A stretch of 64,000 nt of DNA, from contig NZ_OY782578.1 of the NCBI RefSeq assembly GCF_963677945.1, positions 2,571,258 through 2,635,257 on the forward strand, in the 5' to 3' direction. This document shows positions 25,151 to 34,548 of the stretch, one piece after another. This DNA comes from an uncultured Bacteroides sp. (GTDB lineage Bacteria > Bacteroidota > Bacteroidia > Bacteroidales > Bacteroidaceae). A model generated the notes under the pieces. That model was not told the origin of the DNA. It worked only from the letters and a program-made list of their open reading frames with translations, and searched no databases. The translations under genes were made by a program, and so were the position numbers. Numbering within the stretch: position 1 is the first letter of the stretch; each line of letters opens with the position of its first letter.

Positions 25151-25516
25151 GCAGCACTTTCTTTGAATTGATTTTTCTCTTAACTTCTTTTATTTTTTTG
25201 CTTTTTGAGTTTTAACTCTTCGGTTGCTTCCTAATTACTTTATATTCAGTGTTTAAAATTGAAAGGAGAATAAGTTTATATATAGATTCGTTTTGCAGAG
25301 ATATTACAATTCTATTAAGAAAAAGCAATGGGAAATGCCTGCTAAATTATTAGTGAATAAATTAAATTTATTGGCGGTAGAATTTTATTTATTCACCAAT
25401 AAATAAAAAAATAACCTGTTACATTTTTAAATGCAGCAGGTTATTCTAAAACATTAAAAACAATACACTTCTTTTCCCACTATTACTTTTCAATAAAGAA
25501 CCGTGAATTATAAGCT
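25151..25516. other. intergenic region
   Basis: The region is AT-rich. It holds the terminator of the dehydrogenase gene (25410-25445) and upstream sequence of the metal operon. No ORF is supported. Confidence 0.5.
25410..25445 (-). terminator. intrinsic terminator
   Basis: AATAACCTG (25410-25418) pairs with CAGGTTATT (25437-25445). On the minus strand the stem runs into a T tract. It ends the 2-hydroxyacid dehydrogenase gene. Confidence 0.8.
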
Positions 25517-26521
25517 TTATTTGGATTTTACTTCATTTTCCAGTGGTTTCCCATCAATAAAGTCCTGCATATTCTGAAGCGTTGTACTGGCAATATTTGC
25601 TAATGCTTCCTGAGTAAAGAATGCCTGATGTGAAGTAACAATAACATTATTGAAGGAGAGTAAACGTGCCAATACATCATCATCAATAATCTTATCCGAT
25701 TTATCTTCGTAGAAGTACTCACTTTCTTCCTCGTATACATCTAGTCCGGCTGCACCAATCTTTTTGTTTTTCAATCCTTCGATCAACGCATTGGTATGAA
25801 TTAGCTGACCGCGTCCGGTATTTATAATCATCACACCATCTTTCATCTTACTGATAGAGTAATCGTTAATCAGGTATTTTGTCTCATCCGTAAGCGGACA
25901 GTGCAAAGAAATAATATCCGAATTGTGATAAAGCTCATCCATCGTGGTATATACAACATCGTTTTCGCGTGCAAAATTATAGTCAGGATAAAGGTCGTAG
26001 GCAAGAATGTTCATGCCAAAGCCCTTTAGAATATGAATCAGAATCTTGGCAATTTTTCCGGTTCCGATAATACCGGCAGTTTTTCCATGCATATCAAAGC
26101 CCATCAGGCCATTCAATGCAAAGTTGCCATCACGCGTGCGCAAATATGCACGGTGAGTTTTTCTGTTCAGTGCCATCATTAGTGCCACGGCATGCTCTGC
26201 CACAGCATAAGGAGAGTAAGCCGGAACACGAACTACCGCTATTTTTCCCAGTGCGGCCGAAATATCTACGTTGTTAAATCCTGCGCATCGTAAGGCTATT
26301 AACTTCACTCCATTCTCGGCCAGGGCATCAATAATTTCAGCATCGGCAATATCGTTAACAAAGATACATACAGCATCAGCATCCTTAGTAAGGATTACAT
26401 TGTTTCTGTTGAGATGACCTTTGAAGTATTTAATTTCGAAATTGTACTTCTCATTAATCTTATTAAAAGATTCTTCGTCATAAGACTTGGTATCGAAAAA
26501 AGCAATTCTGTATTTCTTCAT
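25517..26521 (-). CDS. ldhA: D-lactate dehydrogenase-like 2-hydroxyacid dehydrogenase
   Basis: The 334-residue cytoplasmic enzyme reduces pyruvate to D-lactate with NADH, a fermentation step. It has the NAD-binding GIIGTGKIAKIL motif (about 150-161). Catalytic residues are seen as R in INTGRGQLIHT, E in DVYEEESEYF and H in VTSHQAFFTQEA, whose SHQAFFT is typical of the LdhA branch. Its length matches the family. It is monocistronic, with its own terminator, and divergent from no close gene. Confidence 0.93.
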   Translation of the reverse strand: MKKYRIAFFDTKSYDEESFNKINEKYNFEIKYFKGHLNRNNVILTKDADAVCIFVNDIADAEIIDALAENGVKLIALRCAGFNNVDISAALGKIAVVRVPAYSPYAVAEHAVALMMALNRKTHRAYLRTRDGNFALNGLMGFDMHGKTAGIIGTGKIAKILIHILKGFGMNILAYDLYPDYNFARENDVVYTTMDELYHNSDIISLHCPLTDETKYLINDYSISKMKDGVMIINTGRGQLIHTNALIEGLKNKKIGAAGLDVYEEESEYFYEDKSDKIIDDDVLARLLSFNNVIVTSHQAFFTQEALANIASTTLQNMQDFIDGKPLENEVKSK

Positions 26522-26659
26522 ATTCTGTCTTTTTTTTGAGATTAATATACAAGCAAGAGTTGGGAAGAAAAGTTCAGTTCTCTCAGCTCTTTTGTGCTTT
26601 TAAAATTTGCAATAAATTTAATCAAAAAACAGGAACAATTGCATTTGCCGACATCTTTT

Positions 26660-29035
26660 TTACATCAATACTATTTTCTTAATCACATCTTGAGCTCCGA
26701 AATTAATATGTACCATATAAACACCTTTAGCAATTGATGAGGCTGGTATTTTTATTGCTTTGCTTCCGCTTGTCGCACGCTGTTTACAAATAACTTTCCC
26801 TTCAATGCTGATTAACGATACTTCTATATCTGAATAACTATCGGGAAATTCAATATGAATAGATTTATCCGGTGAACAGTAGAAAGCCTTAACCTGATTG
26901 TTTAGTTCGTTTGTTTCAATGGCAGTGGAACTTGAGGTTAAGGTTACATTGGCAGAATCCTCAAATTTATAACCTCTGAAAGTTACACCCAGAGTGACGG
27001 TTGTTTGGGTGTTAAGTGGAAGCTCATTGGCCGTAAGATTAATGGTTCTGCTGCTGCCTATAACTTTGCCGTTGGCCATCCATTGATAACTGTCATAATT
27101 CATTCCGGCATCCAGAGTAACAGCGTTCTCTTTACCAACGATTGTTTTTTCGGTGAAGCATTTACCTAAATCTGCTCCAAAATAAAACCCGGGTTGAGTT
27201 GGCTGGTTATATGCTACGTTTTGTGTGGCAACACTAATGCGATATACCGGATCTTCGAGGAAGGTATGAAAGCGGTAATTGGTTTCTTCGGTAGATACAT
27301 ACAGTCTTAAAGCTTTATTGTCTAGTGTTCTTAACAAAACCTCTTCTCTCCAGTCACCTAATATGTCGGCAGCCAGACAAGGGGTGGCTTTTGTACTGTT
27401 ATTCGATGAACACTCGCTGGCATTTAGCAAAGTAGATTTTCCACCGGTGGAATAGTTATATTTGGTAACCCCAACACCATCTTCCAACTCACGCAATAAA
27501 TCGCCATCCCACCAGGCAGCCATGTTTGATGATACACTACCAGTGGAGCTGTTAACCACTTCTCCCTTGATATTTCTTATACCTCCGGATCTTGACGACC
27601 ACATTTCAACTCCTTTATGATTGGGATCAATATCTGCAGCCATACAACGTCCCACATCATCGGTACTCTTTACTTGAAAAATGATATTTCCGGTTTTAGT
27701 GTCTCTGAACGTGGAACCGTCAACTTTATTTTCGTGGCACGACCATATCTGTAATCCCCCATCGGCAGGGTCGAATACGGTCATGTGCAATGCATCACCA
27801 TGTCCCAGTCCTGTTGTGTAAAGCCCTTTGCCATTGTCGTCAATGGTGCACGAACCATATACTATTTCATCTTTTCCGTCTCCGTCAACATCGCCTACCC
27901 GTAAGCTATGATAACCTTGTCCCGCATACCCGCTGTTGCCGGAATCCTTTGAATCGAAAGTCCATTTCTCGGTTAGTTCACCGTTTTGCCAGTCGTAAGC
28001 TACAAGAACAGAGCGAGTGTAATATCCGCGACACATAACTACACTGGGATGAATGCCGTCAAGATAAGCAATGCATGCCAGGAAACGGTCTACCCGGTTA
28101 CCATAATCATCGCCCCACATAGACTTCATTTCTGTAGCATTGGTTGCACCTCTTGCCGGCTTGTAGTCTATCGTCTTCATTGCTGCACCGGTTTGCCCGT
28201 TAAAAACAGTCAGATATTCCGGTCCGGCAAGTATCATTCCTATTCTGGTATATCCATTTACCGGAGTTAATGTGCGATAATCAGCATTAGCATCGCCAAT
28301 AACAGTACCTGTACCATCAATCGTGCCATCGGCTGTTTTCATTACAACCTCAGCTTTCCCGTCCGAGTCAAGATCATACACCATAAACTGGGTATAGTGA
28401 GCACCGGCACGGATGTTCTTACCTAAATCAATTCGCCACAGTTTAGTCCCGTTCAGCTTGTAACAGTCAACAAATACGTTTCCTGTGCAACCGGCCTGAG
28501 AATTATCTTTAGAATTAGATGGATCCCATTTAAGGATAATCTCATATTCTCCATCTCCGTCTACATCGCCAACGCTTGCATCATTCGGAGAATAGTCGTA
28601 ACTCACATTATCCGGAGTAGTTCCGCCTACCGGCAGATCCACTGGTATATTTATATATCCGGTGGGTGCATTCTCGGGTAAAGTATAAGTAGCACTTGAA
28701 TTTGCTGTTTCAACGCCATCAATTAAAGGAGTTACGGTATAAGTACAACTACTGGTTGAGGCTATTGTATCTACATAACAAGTCTTATTTGCTATTGGTG
28801 CCTTATTGACTTTTGCTCCATTCCGGTATATATTGAAGGTAGAACCAATGGGGTCGGAGGAAAGATAACGCCAACAAACAAATACGTTTTCACTGTTTTT
28901 ACGCACTGCCACCACTCCGCGACCTAATTTTTCCCTTTTCATCTGGCTGAAATTGTAATTAGTCTGAGCTATTGATTGGAAGGGAATTCCAAATAAAGTG
29001 AATAATAATAAAAGTGTAAGGATGTTCTTTTTCAT
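26660..29035 (-). CDS. secreted family 11 rhamnogalacturonan lyase with type IX sorting tail
   Basis: The frame extends further upstream, but the ATG at 29035 gives a proper signal peptide (about 1-24, ending QSIAQ) and is preferred. The resulting 791-residue protein matches PL11 lyases (YesW/YesX type), which cut the rhamnogalacturonan I backbone of pectin by beta-elimination. The conserved N-terminal RKLGRGVVAVR-like region is seen as KLGRGVVAVRKN. Calcium-type DxDGDG loops (VGDVDGDGEYEI, DLDSDGKAEV, VGDVDGDGKDEI) mark the propeller. The last 80 residues form a type A sorting domain. The gene stands alone, without SusCD genes. Confidence 0.93.
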   Translation of the reverse strand: MKKNILTLLLLFTLFGIPFQSIAQTNYNFSQMKREKLGRGVVAVRKNSENVFVCWRYLSSDPIGSTFNIYRNGAKVNKAPIANKTCYVDTIASTSSCTYTVTPLIDGVETANSSATYTLPENAPTGYINIPVDLPVGGTTPDNVSYDYSPNDASVGDVDGDGEYEIILKWDPSNSKDNSQAGCTGNVFVDCYKLNGTKLWRIDLGKNIRAGAHYTQFMVYDLDSDGKAEVVMKTADGTIDGTGTVIGDANADYRTLTPVNGYTRIGMILAGPEYLTVFNGQTGAAMKTIDYKPARGATNATEMKSMWGDDYGNRVDRFLACIAYLDGIHPSVVMCRGYYTRSVLVAYDWQNGELTEKWTFDSKDSGNSGYAGQGYHSLRVGDVDGDGKDEIVYGSCTIDDNGKGLYTTGLGHGDALHMTVFDPADGGLQIWSCHENKVDGSTFRDTKTGNIIFQVKSTDDVGRCMAADIDPNHKGVEMWSSRSGGIRNIKGEVVNSSTGSVSSNMAAWWDGDLLRELEDGVGVTKYNYSTGGKSTLLNASECSSNNSTKATPCLAADILGDWREEVLLRTLDNKALRLYVSTEETNYRFHTFLEDPVYRISVATQNVAYNQPTQPGFYFGADLGKCFTEKTIVGKENAVTLDAGMNYDSYQWMANGKVIGSSRTINLTANELPLNTQTTVTLGVTFRGYKFEDSANVTLTSSSTAIETNELNNQVKAFYCSPDKSIHIEFPDSYSDIEVSLISIEGKVICKQRATSGSKAIKIPASSIAKGVYMVHINFGAQDVIKKIVLM

Positions 29036-29247
29036 AGTAGTATATAAAGTATAGATTCTGTTTCTATTTATTATGTGTACAAAGGTTATTCTTTGCATTG
29101 AAAATAAGGATATTATTTTGTTCAAATGCATGGAAAAATTGTTTGATTAGCACATAAATTCAATATAAATAGATAATAATTATTCTTTATACTACAAAGA
29201 ATTGAAAGAAGATGCGTTTGACTTAGAAGAGTGCGGTATAAAAAGAC

Positions 29248-29301
29248 AAAGAACAATCCAGATACTATTTATTTGTTAAAATAGCATCTGGATTGTTCTT
29301 T
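29248..29301 (-). terminator. 23 bp intrinsic terminator
   Basis: 29248-29270 pairs with 29279-29301 over 23 bp with a single G-T pair. On the minus strand the stem is followed by a short T run. It ends the exporter/two-component operon at 29351. Confidence 0.9.
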
Positions 29302-29350
29302 ATTTGTGGATTACCAAGGGAATGAATACCTGTAATTGTATATTCTGAAT

Positions 29351-30130
29351 TTACATAGGATGATTGAGTGATCTTCCACAAAGAAATGCGGCAAAATCTT
29401 TTTTGTAAGTGTCACTGATTGGTATGTATGTTTTGCCAAAAACGATACGGTTACGATCAATTACTTTAATTTTTTCTATCTGTACAATATACGAACGATG
29501 TACCCGCATAAAGCGTCCTGATGGAAGAAGTTCCTCCATAGACTTCATACTCATCAGAGAGAGTATTGGTTTCGGCTCATCTTCTGTATAAATCTTTATG
29601 TAATCTTTTAATCCTTCTATATAAAGAATATGTGCCAGTTTAATCTGAATCAGCTTATAATCGCTTTTTACAAAGATGCTGTCTATTTCTTCTTTTTCAG
29701 GAGCTGTAGTTGGTGTTACAGGTGCAACATTGTCAACAGGCTCTGCAACAAGAGGAGAGGGGCGACGAACAATCTCGAACCAGCGCAGTGCTTTATTGGC
29801 TGCTTGCAGAAAGTCAAGATAACTAATAGGCTTTAGCAGATAGTCGAGAGCGTTTACTTTATAACTATCTAAAGCATACTGATTAAAAGCAGTGGTAAAT
29901 ATGATGCGAGTTTTTTCAGGAACCATTTTAGAGAAGTCGAGTCCGTTGAGTCCGGGCATCTGAATATCCAGGAACAGAAGATCAACATCATTGCTTTGAA
30001 GTTCATGCATCGCTTGTAACGCTCCTAGATACTTACCTGTAAGCTTTAAAAATGGAGTTTTGAGCACGTAGCTTTCCAAAAGATCTAAAGCTAAAGGTTC
30101 ATCGTCAATAATACAACAATTCAGAATCAT
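29351..30130 (-). CDS. LytTR-family response regulator
   Basis: The 259-residue regulator has a receiver domain (1-120, D9/D10 acidic pocket, phospho-acceptor D55 in LFLDIQMPG, lysine in LLKPI), a proline/threonine-rich linker (about 125-145) and a C-terminal LytTR DNA-binding domain (about 150-255, with FMRVHRSYIV and YIPISDTYK). It is activated by the sensor kinase encoded 8 bp upstream. As the last gene of the exporter operon it probably controls that operon. Confidence 0.95.
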   Translation of the reverse strand: MILNCCIIDDEPLALDLLESYVLKTPFLKLTGKYLGALQAMHELQSNDVDLLFLDIQMPGLNGLDFSKMVPEKTRIIFTTAFNQYALDSYKVNALDYLLKPISYLDFLQAANKALRWFEIVRRPSPLVAEPVDNVAPVTPTTAPEKEEIDSIFVKSDYKLIQIKLAHILYIEGLKDYIKIYTEDEPKPILSLMSMKSMEELLPSGRFMRVHRSYIVQIEKIKVIDRNRIVFGKTYIPISDTYKKDFAAFLCGRSLNHPM

Positions 30131-30138
30131 AGTTTAGT

Positions 30139-31287
30139 TTATTTAGTCGTTATATTCTCACTATTACTTATTACTAAATGAGAGGTGTATACCTTATCTT
30201 TTATGCCTTTTTCCCATTTATAATGTCCAGGATAGAGCAATTCGAGACGTTTTTGCAAAGATTCCAGTCCTATGCCCGAACCACTTTTATCGTGCTCGCT
30301 TTTAGGAAAGAAACTATTTTCAATGTGGCATACTATAGAGCCGTCTAATTGTTCTTCCAGACTTATATTTATAAATGAAGGAACGCTGTAGCTTACACCG
30401 TGTTTAAAAGCATTCTCTATAAGTGATATAAAGAGTAAGGGAGCTACTTTTGTATCTGTGCCGTTTAGCGTATGCATTTTTACGTCAATCTTAATATTGT
30501 CCGACAAACGAATTTTCATCAGTTCAATATAGTTTTGCATAAACTCTACTTCTTTTCTCAGAGATACATAAGTCTGATTGTTATCATAGAGCACATATCG
30601 TAGCAACTTACTTAAATCTTGCACGGCTTGCTGAGCTTTTTCCGGAGAAAAAGCAATCAGGGCATAAATATTGTTCAGCGTATTAAGCAGAAAGTGTGGG
30701 TTTAGCTGATCCTTAAGATTCTTAAGTTCAGCTTCTGTCATGCTCTTTTCTGCTTCTGCTTTACTCTTTTCTGCTTCCGCCTTACTTTTTTCTGCTTCGC
30801 GCAAAGTAGTTTCCGATTCAGTCCAGCGCGAACTCATCTTTATGGATAAGCTTAATACTACGGTTAGCATAAGCGAGAACATATCACGGGCAAAGAAAAT
30901 CCAGTTAGACCTTGGAAAACTGCCGGGATGAAGTCCTTCCACTACTTTACTCATCGGTGGAGGAGGGACAGCATTACCAGACGGGAAATTCATTTCTTGC
31001 CAGAAATGAAGTCCTATACTCATAATAATTACCAGAAATATATTTATTATGATATAGCGCTTTGTAAGGTTCTTGAAGAAAAATTTAGGAATTAAGTAGA
31101 GATAGTTTATATAAAACACAACCAGCAATGACAAGGGTACCATTGTATGCCTAAGGTACTCTTGCCAGTTAATATTGTTGCTTCCTAACTTGTTAGTAAA
31201 AAAGAAAGGAAACCCAAATAATATACCCCATCCAATTATATGGATAACTAATTCCAGGGGACGCTGATTATTGATTTGCTGCTTCAT
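30139..31287 (-). CDS. LytS-type sensor histidine kinase
   Basis: The 382-residue kinase has four transmembrane helices (about 13-32, 45-66, 75-97, 130-150). A cytoplasmic coiled-coil linker follows, then the His_kinase domain with H198 in LNPHFLLNTLNNIY and an HATPase domain (IENAFKHG and GIGLESLQKRLELLY). The linker contains near-perfect tandem heptads (EKSKAEA, EKSKAEA, EKSMTEA) encoded by 21 bp DNA repeats at 30742-30804. It pairs with the LytTR regulator 8 bp downstream. Confidence 0.95.
   Translation of the reverse strand: MKQQINNQRPLELVIHIIGWGILFGFPFFFTNKLGSNNINWQEYLRHTMVPLSLLVVFYINYLYLIPKFFFKNLTKRYIIINIFLVIIMSIGLHFWQEMNFPSGNAVPPPPMSKVVEGLHPGSFPRSNWIFFARDMFSLMLTVVLSLSIKMSSRWTESETTLREAEKSKAEAEKSKAEAEKSMTEAELKNLKDQLNPHFLLNTLNNIYALIAFSPEKAQQAVQDLSKLLRYVLYDNNQTYVSLRKEVEFMQNYIELMKIRLSDNIKIDVKMHTLNGTDTKVAPLLFISLIENAFKHGVSYSVPSFINISLEEQLDGSIVCHIENSFFPKSEHDKSGSGIGLESLQKRLELLYPGHYKWEKGIKDKVYTSHLVISNSENITTK
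30742..30804. repeat. three in-frame 21 bp tandem repeats
   Basis: Units start at 30742, 30763 and 30784. They encode the heptads of the kinase linker, so gain or loss of a unit would keep the frame and lengthen or shorten the coiled coil by two helical turns. Confidence 0.85.
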
Positions 31288-31340
31288 AATAGTTGCAAAT
31301 ATAATAAAATGAAGCTCTTTTCTTTGTTTTTTTAGCTAAA

Positions 31341-32561
31341 TTATTCATATCTAATTGCTTCAATCGGATCTAGATCTGCAGCTTTCTTTGCAGGATACCA
31401 TCCAAAGAATATACCTGTAATAGTACATACACCAAAGGATAAGAAAACACTCCATGGTTGTATGTAGATAGGCCAGCTTGCAAGAAACTTCACTCCATAA
31501 GATGTTCCAACACCTATTATTACTCCGATAATACCTCCGGTAATACTGATAAGGACAGCTTCTATCAGGAACTGACTCAGAATGTCAATGCCTCTTGCAC
31601 CAACACTCATCCTCAAACCAATTTCGCGGGTGCGTTCTGTTACACTGACATACATGATATTCATGATACCGATACCACCAACAATTAATGAAATACCGGC
31701 AATACATGCCAATAAAATAGTCATAAGGTCAGTAGTGGAACTCAGCATTGTGCTGAGTTCCTTCTGACTGCGGACGTCGAAATTATCTTCGTCTGCATCT
31801 TTGAGCTTGTGGTTGTGGCGAATAATTGATGTAATTTCCTTTGTCGCGTTGTCTGTCATATCTTCTGTCAGGGCCGAGCAATATATTCCTTGCAAATGTG
31901 TTATGGCCAGAACTCTTTTTTGTATAGTTGTGTATGGTGATAAAACGACAGCATCTTGGTCTTGCCCCATGCTATTGTATCCTTTACTTTTCAAAACTCC
32001 GATTACTTTAAACGGAATTTTATTGAAACGAATCACTTTACCTACGGGGTCTTCTCCACCGGTAAAAAGATTGTCGGCAATTGTTTTACCTATCAAGCAT
32101 ACTTTTGCCGATGCCTGAATGTCATGCAGAGTAAAAGTTTCACCGCTTTCTACTGTTAGCTGACGAATTTTAAGATAATCTTCTCCTACACCCGATATAG
32201 AGCTTGGATAGTTATTTGCACCGTAAATAAATTGTCCGCTGCTGCTTACAACCGGTGATACGCCTGCCAGATACTTACATTCGTTGACCAAAGATTTGTA
32301 ATCTTCGAGTTTCAGCGTTTGCATGTCGCTTGCTCCTTGACGAACACCTCCGCGTTCCATGTTTCCCGGCATAATCATAATCATATTACTTCCCATTTCC
32401 GAAATCTGGCTTTGAATACTTTTTTTGGAGCCTTGTCCGATGGCAAGCATGGTGATAACAGATGCCACACCAATAATGATTCCCAGCATCGTTAGAAATG
32501 TTCTGAACTTATTATTGTTCAGAGCCTTTAACGCTATTTTAAATAAATTGGTTCCGTTCAT
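31341..32561 (-). CDS. MacB-type ABC transporter permease
   Basis: The 406-residue inner membrane protein has one N-terminal helix (about 20-42, MLGIIIGVASVITML), a large periplasmic MacB core domain (about 45-270) and three C-terminal helices (about 285-310, 335-360, 368-392) of the FtsX domain. The sequence around RTREIGLRMSVGAR is the usual cytoplasmic coupling helix. In E. coli MacB the ATPase is fused to this unit; here it is the next gene (3 bp gap). It works with the periplasmic adaptor and TolC-like protein as an exporter or mechanotransmission pump. Confidence 0.95.
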   Translation of the reverse strand: MNGTNLFKIALKALNNNKFRTFLTMLGIIIGVASVITMLAIGQGSKKSIQSQISEMGSNMIMIMPGNMERGGVRQGASDMQTLKLEDYKSLVNECKYLAGVSPVVSSSGQFIYGANNYPSSISGVGEDYLKIRQLTVESGETFTLHDIQASAKVCLIGKTIADNLFTGGEDPVGKVIRFNKIPFKVIGVLKSKGYNSMGQDQDAVVLSPYTTIQKRVLAITHLQGIYCSALTEDMTDNATKEITSIIRHNHKLKDADEDNFDVRSQKELSTMLSSTTDLMTILLACIAGISLIVGGIGIMNIMYVSVTERTREIGLRMSVGARGIDILSQFLIEAVLISITGGIIGVIIGVGTSYGVKFLASWPIYIQPWSVFLSFGVCTITGIFFGWYPAKKAADLDPIEAIRYE

Positions 32562-32564
32562 TTT

Positions 32565-33311
32565 TTATTCTTTTTCAATGGGCAAAGCATCTAATGCTTC
32601 TTTGGCGGATAATACCTTTTCATTAACTCTATCCTCCACAACATGTCCGTCTCTCAAAATAATATTCCGACTGCAGAATTGTGCAATTTCAGGATTATGA
32701 GTAACGAAAATAATAGTTCTTCCAGCTTTGTGAAGTTCCTGAAAGAGTACCAGTATTTCAAATGATGTACGAGTGTCCAGATTACCGGTAGCTTCATCGG
32801 CCAGGATAATTACCGGATCATTTACCAATGCACGGGCAATGGCAACTCTTTGCATCTGTCCACCAGACATCTGATTACTCTTGTGTTGCAGACGATCACC
32901 CAGTCCTACTTTAATAAGAGCCTGAACGGCCTTTTCTCTTCGTGTGGTAGCCGATACTTTTGGATTGTACATCAAGGGTAATTCAACATTCTCTATGGCT
33001 GTTGTTTTGGGTAACAGGTTATAGCTTTGGAATACAAAACCTATTTTACGGTTACGCAGCACAGCCCGTTCTGCCTTTTCCATATCCCGCACCTTTACCC
33101 CATCAAGCAGATAGTCTCCTGAAGTTGGTGTGTCAAGGCAACCCAATAAATTCAAAAGAGTTGACTTTCCCGAACCACTGGTTCCCATGATGGTAACGAA
33201 TTCACCTTCGTAGATGGAGAATGATACTCCTCTTAGGGCATGTACCGTTTCCTCTCCGACAATAAATTCCCGCTTGATGTTATTTAATTCAATTATGGGT
33301 TCTTTATTCAT
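32565..33311 (-). CDS. ABC transporter ATP-binding protein (MacB/LolD type)
   Basis: The 248-residue ATPase has all expected motifs: Walker A GTSGSGKS (43-50), the Q-loop in [10 protein letters not shown], the signature [15 protein letters not shown], Walker [14 protein letters not shown], and the switch histidine in FVTHNPE. It powers the permease encoded next in the operon. Gaps of 3 and 5 bp to its neighbours show a tight operon. Confidence 0.96.
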   Translation of the reverse strand: MNKEPIIELNNIKREFIVGEETVHALRGVSFSIYEGEFVTIMGTSGSGKSTLLNLLGCLDTPTSGDYLLDGVKVRDMEKAERAVLRNRKIGFVFQSYNLLPKTTAIENVELPLMYNPKVSATTRREKAVQALIKVGLGDRLQHKSNQMSGGQMQRVAIARALVNDPVIILADEATGNLDTRTSFEILVLFQELHKAGRTIIFVTHNPEIAQFCSRNIILRDGHVVEDRVNEKVLSAKEALDALPIEKE

Positions 33312-33316
33312 CTTTG

Positions 33317-34537
33317 CTATTTGTTTTTGTTAGCTCCGGGGCGTTGTGGCATAAATGGCGAACTTTCACTTTTTTGTTCTTTACCCTGAGCAGCCTGCGT
33401 TGTTTGTCCCGGCATTTGTCCTGCGGTGGCTCCTGTAACAATTTCTTGTCCAGACTGAATACCTGATATAATTTCTGTTAGTGTACCATTAGTGATTCCA
33501 ATTTCTACAGGAATAGCAGTGAAGGTTTTTCCCTCACGTTTCCATAATATTTTGTGAGTGGCATCTTCCTTGATACCTGCAGCTTTTACAATTTTATCTT
33601 CTTCGCCTATAACTGTAGGATCCGGAGTAAAGCGTAATGCTTTCGAAGGAACACTTAGTACACCATTTTTCTCTAACGTATAGATTGCTATGTTAGCAGT
33701 CAATCCTGGCTTTAGTTTTAAATCAGGATTAGGCGCATTGATTACAACTTCATAAGTTACTACATTGTTTGTTGTTGTAGCCTCCTGACGAACCTCAGTA
33801 ACTTCTCCTTCGAATGTATCGTCCGGGTAAGCATCAACAGTAAAGCTCACGCGCTGTCCAACCTTTACATTACCTATGTCAGCTTCATCAACATTAGCAA
33901 TTACTCTCATCTTTTTTAGATCATTGGCAATAATGAAAAGGGTTGGTGTACTAAAGCTTGCAGCTACTGTCTGTCCGGCTTCAACAGAGCGCGAAAGAAT
34001 AACTCCGTCAATGGGAGAGTAGATGGTTGCATATCCTATATTTGTTTGTGCTTTCTGGTAATCATTCTTACTGATATCGTATGAATTCTTAGCTTTCTGA
34101 TAATTGTAATATGCTGTTTCATAATCAGTGTCACTTACCAGATTCTTTTCGTGCAAAGTTTTGGCACGTGTGTAATTCTTTAGTTGATATTCATATTCAG
34201 TTTTGCACGAAGCCATATTGCTTCTTTTAGATGCAAGCTCTGACTGCAACGTCTTTTTGTCTAACTCAGCAAGAACCTGTCCTTTTTTTACTACTGAATT
34301 ATAGTCAACGAATAGCTTATTTACAATACCTGACACCTGAGTACCAACTTCTACCTGGGTAACAGGTTCTACTGTTCCGGTTGCTGTAACCGTATTGCTG
34401 ATATTTTCATTGGAGACTTTAGCTGTTTCGTAAGCTACTTTATTCTCCTTAGCTGGTCCACAGAACATCCATACGGCAATTCCAATAACAAGAATTCCTG
34501 TAAAAGATGCGATGATTATTTTCTTTTTCTTGTTCAT
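33317..34537 (-). CDS. periplasmic adaptor protein (MacA/HlyD family)
   Basis: The 406-residue adaptor has an N-terminal membrane anchor (about 5-27). It is followed by the barrel-sandwich motif VEVGTQVSGIVNKLFVDYNS, a helical hairpin (about 95-165), a lipoyl half GYATIYSPIDGVILSR, a beta-barrel domain and a membrane-proximal domain. The last 40 residues are a Gln/Pro-rich tail. It links the inner membrane ABC permease to the TolC-like channel. The gene is 11 bp after the channel gene. Confidence 0.95.
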   Translation of the reverse strand: MNKKKKIIIASFTGILVIGIAVWMFCGPAKENKVAYETAKVSNENISNTVTATGTVEPVTQVEVGTQVSGIVNKLFVDYNSVVKKGQVLAELDKKTLQSELASKRSNMASCKTEYEYQLKNYTRAKTLHEKNLVSDTDYETAYYNYQKAKNSYDISKNDYQKAQTNIGYATIYSPIDGVILSRSVEAGQTVAASFSTPTLFIIANDLKKMRVIANVDEADIGNVKVGQRVSFTVDAYPDDTFEGEVTEVRQEATTTNNVVTYEVVINAPNPDLKLKPGLTANIAIYTLEKNGVLSVPSKALRFTPDPTVIGEEDKIVKAAGIKEDATHKILWKREGKTFTAIPVEIGITNGTLTEIISGIQSGQEIVTGATAGQMPGQTTQAAQGKEQKSESSPFMPQRPGANKNK

Positions 34538-34548
34538 ATGCTGATTTT

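Noticed and set aside
29036-29131. A 32-residue extension of the PL11 lyase.
   Set aside because: It would bury the signal peptide. The ATG at 29035 gives a standard export signal.
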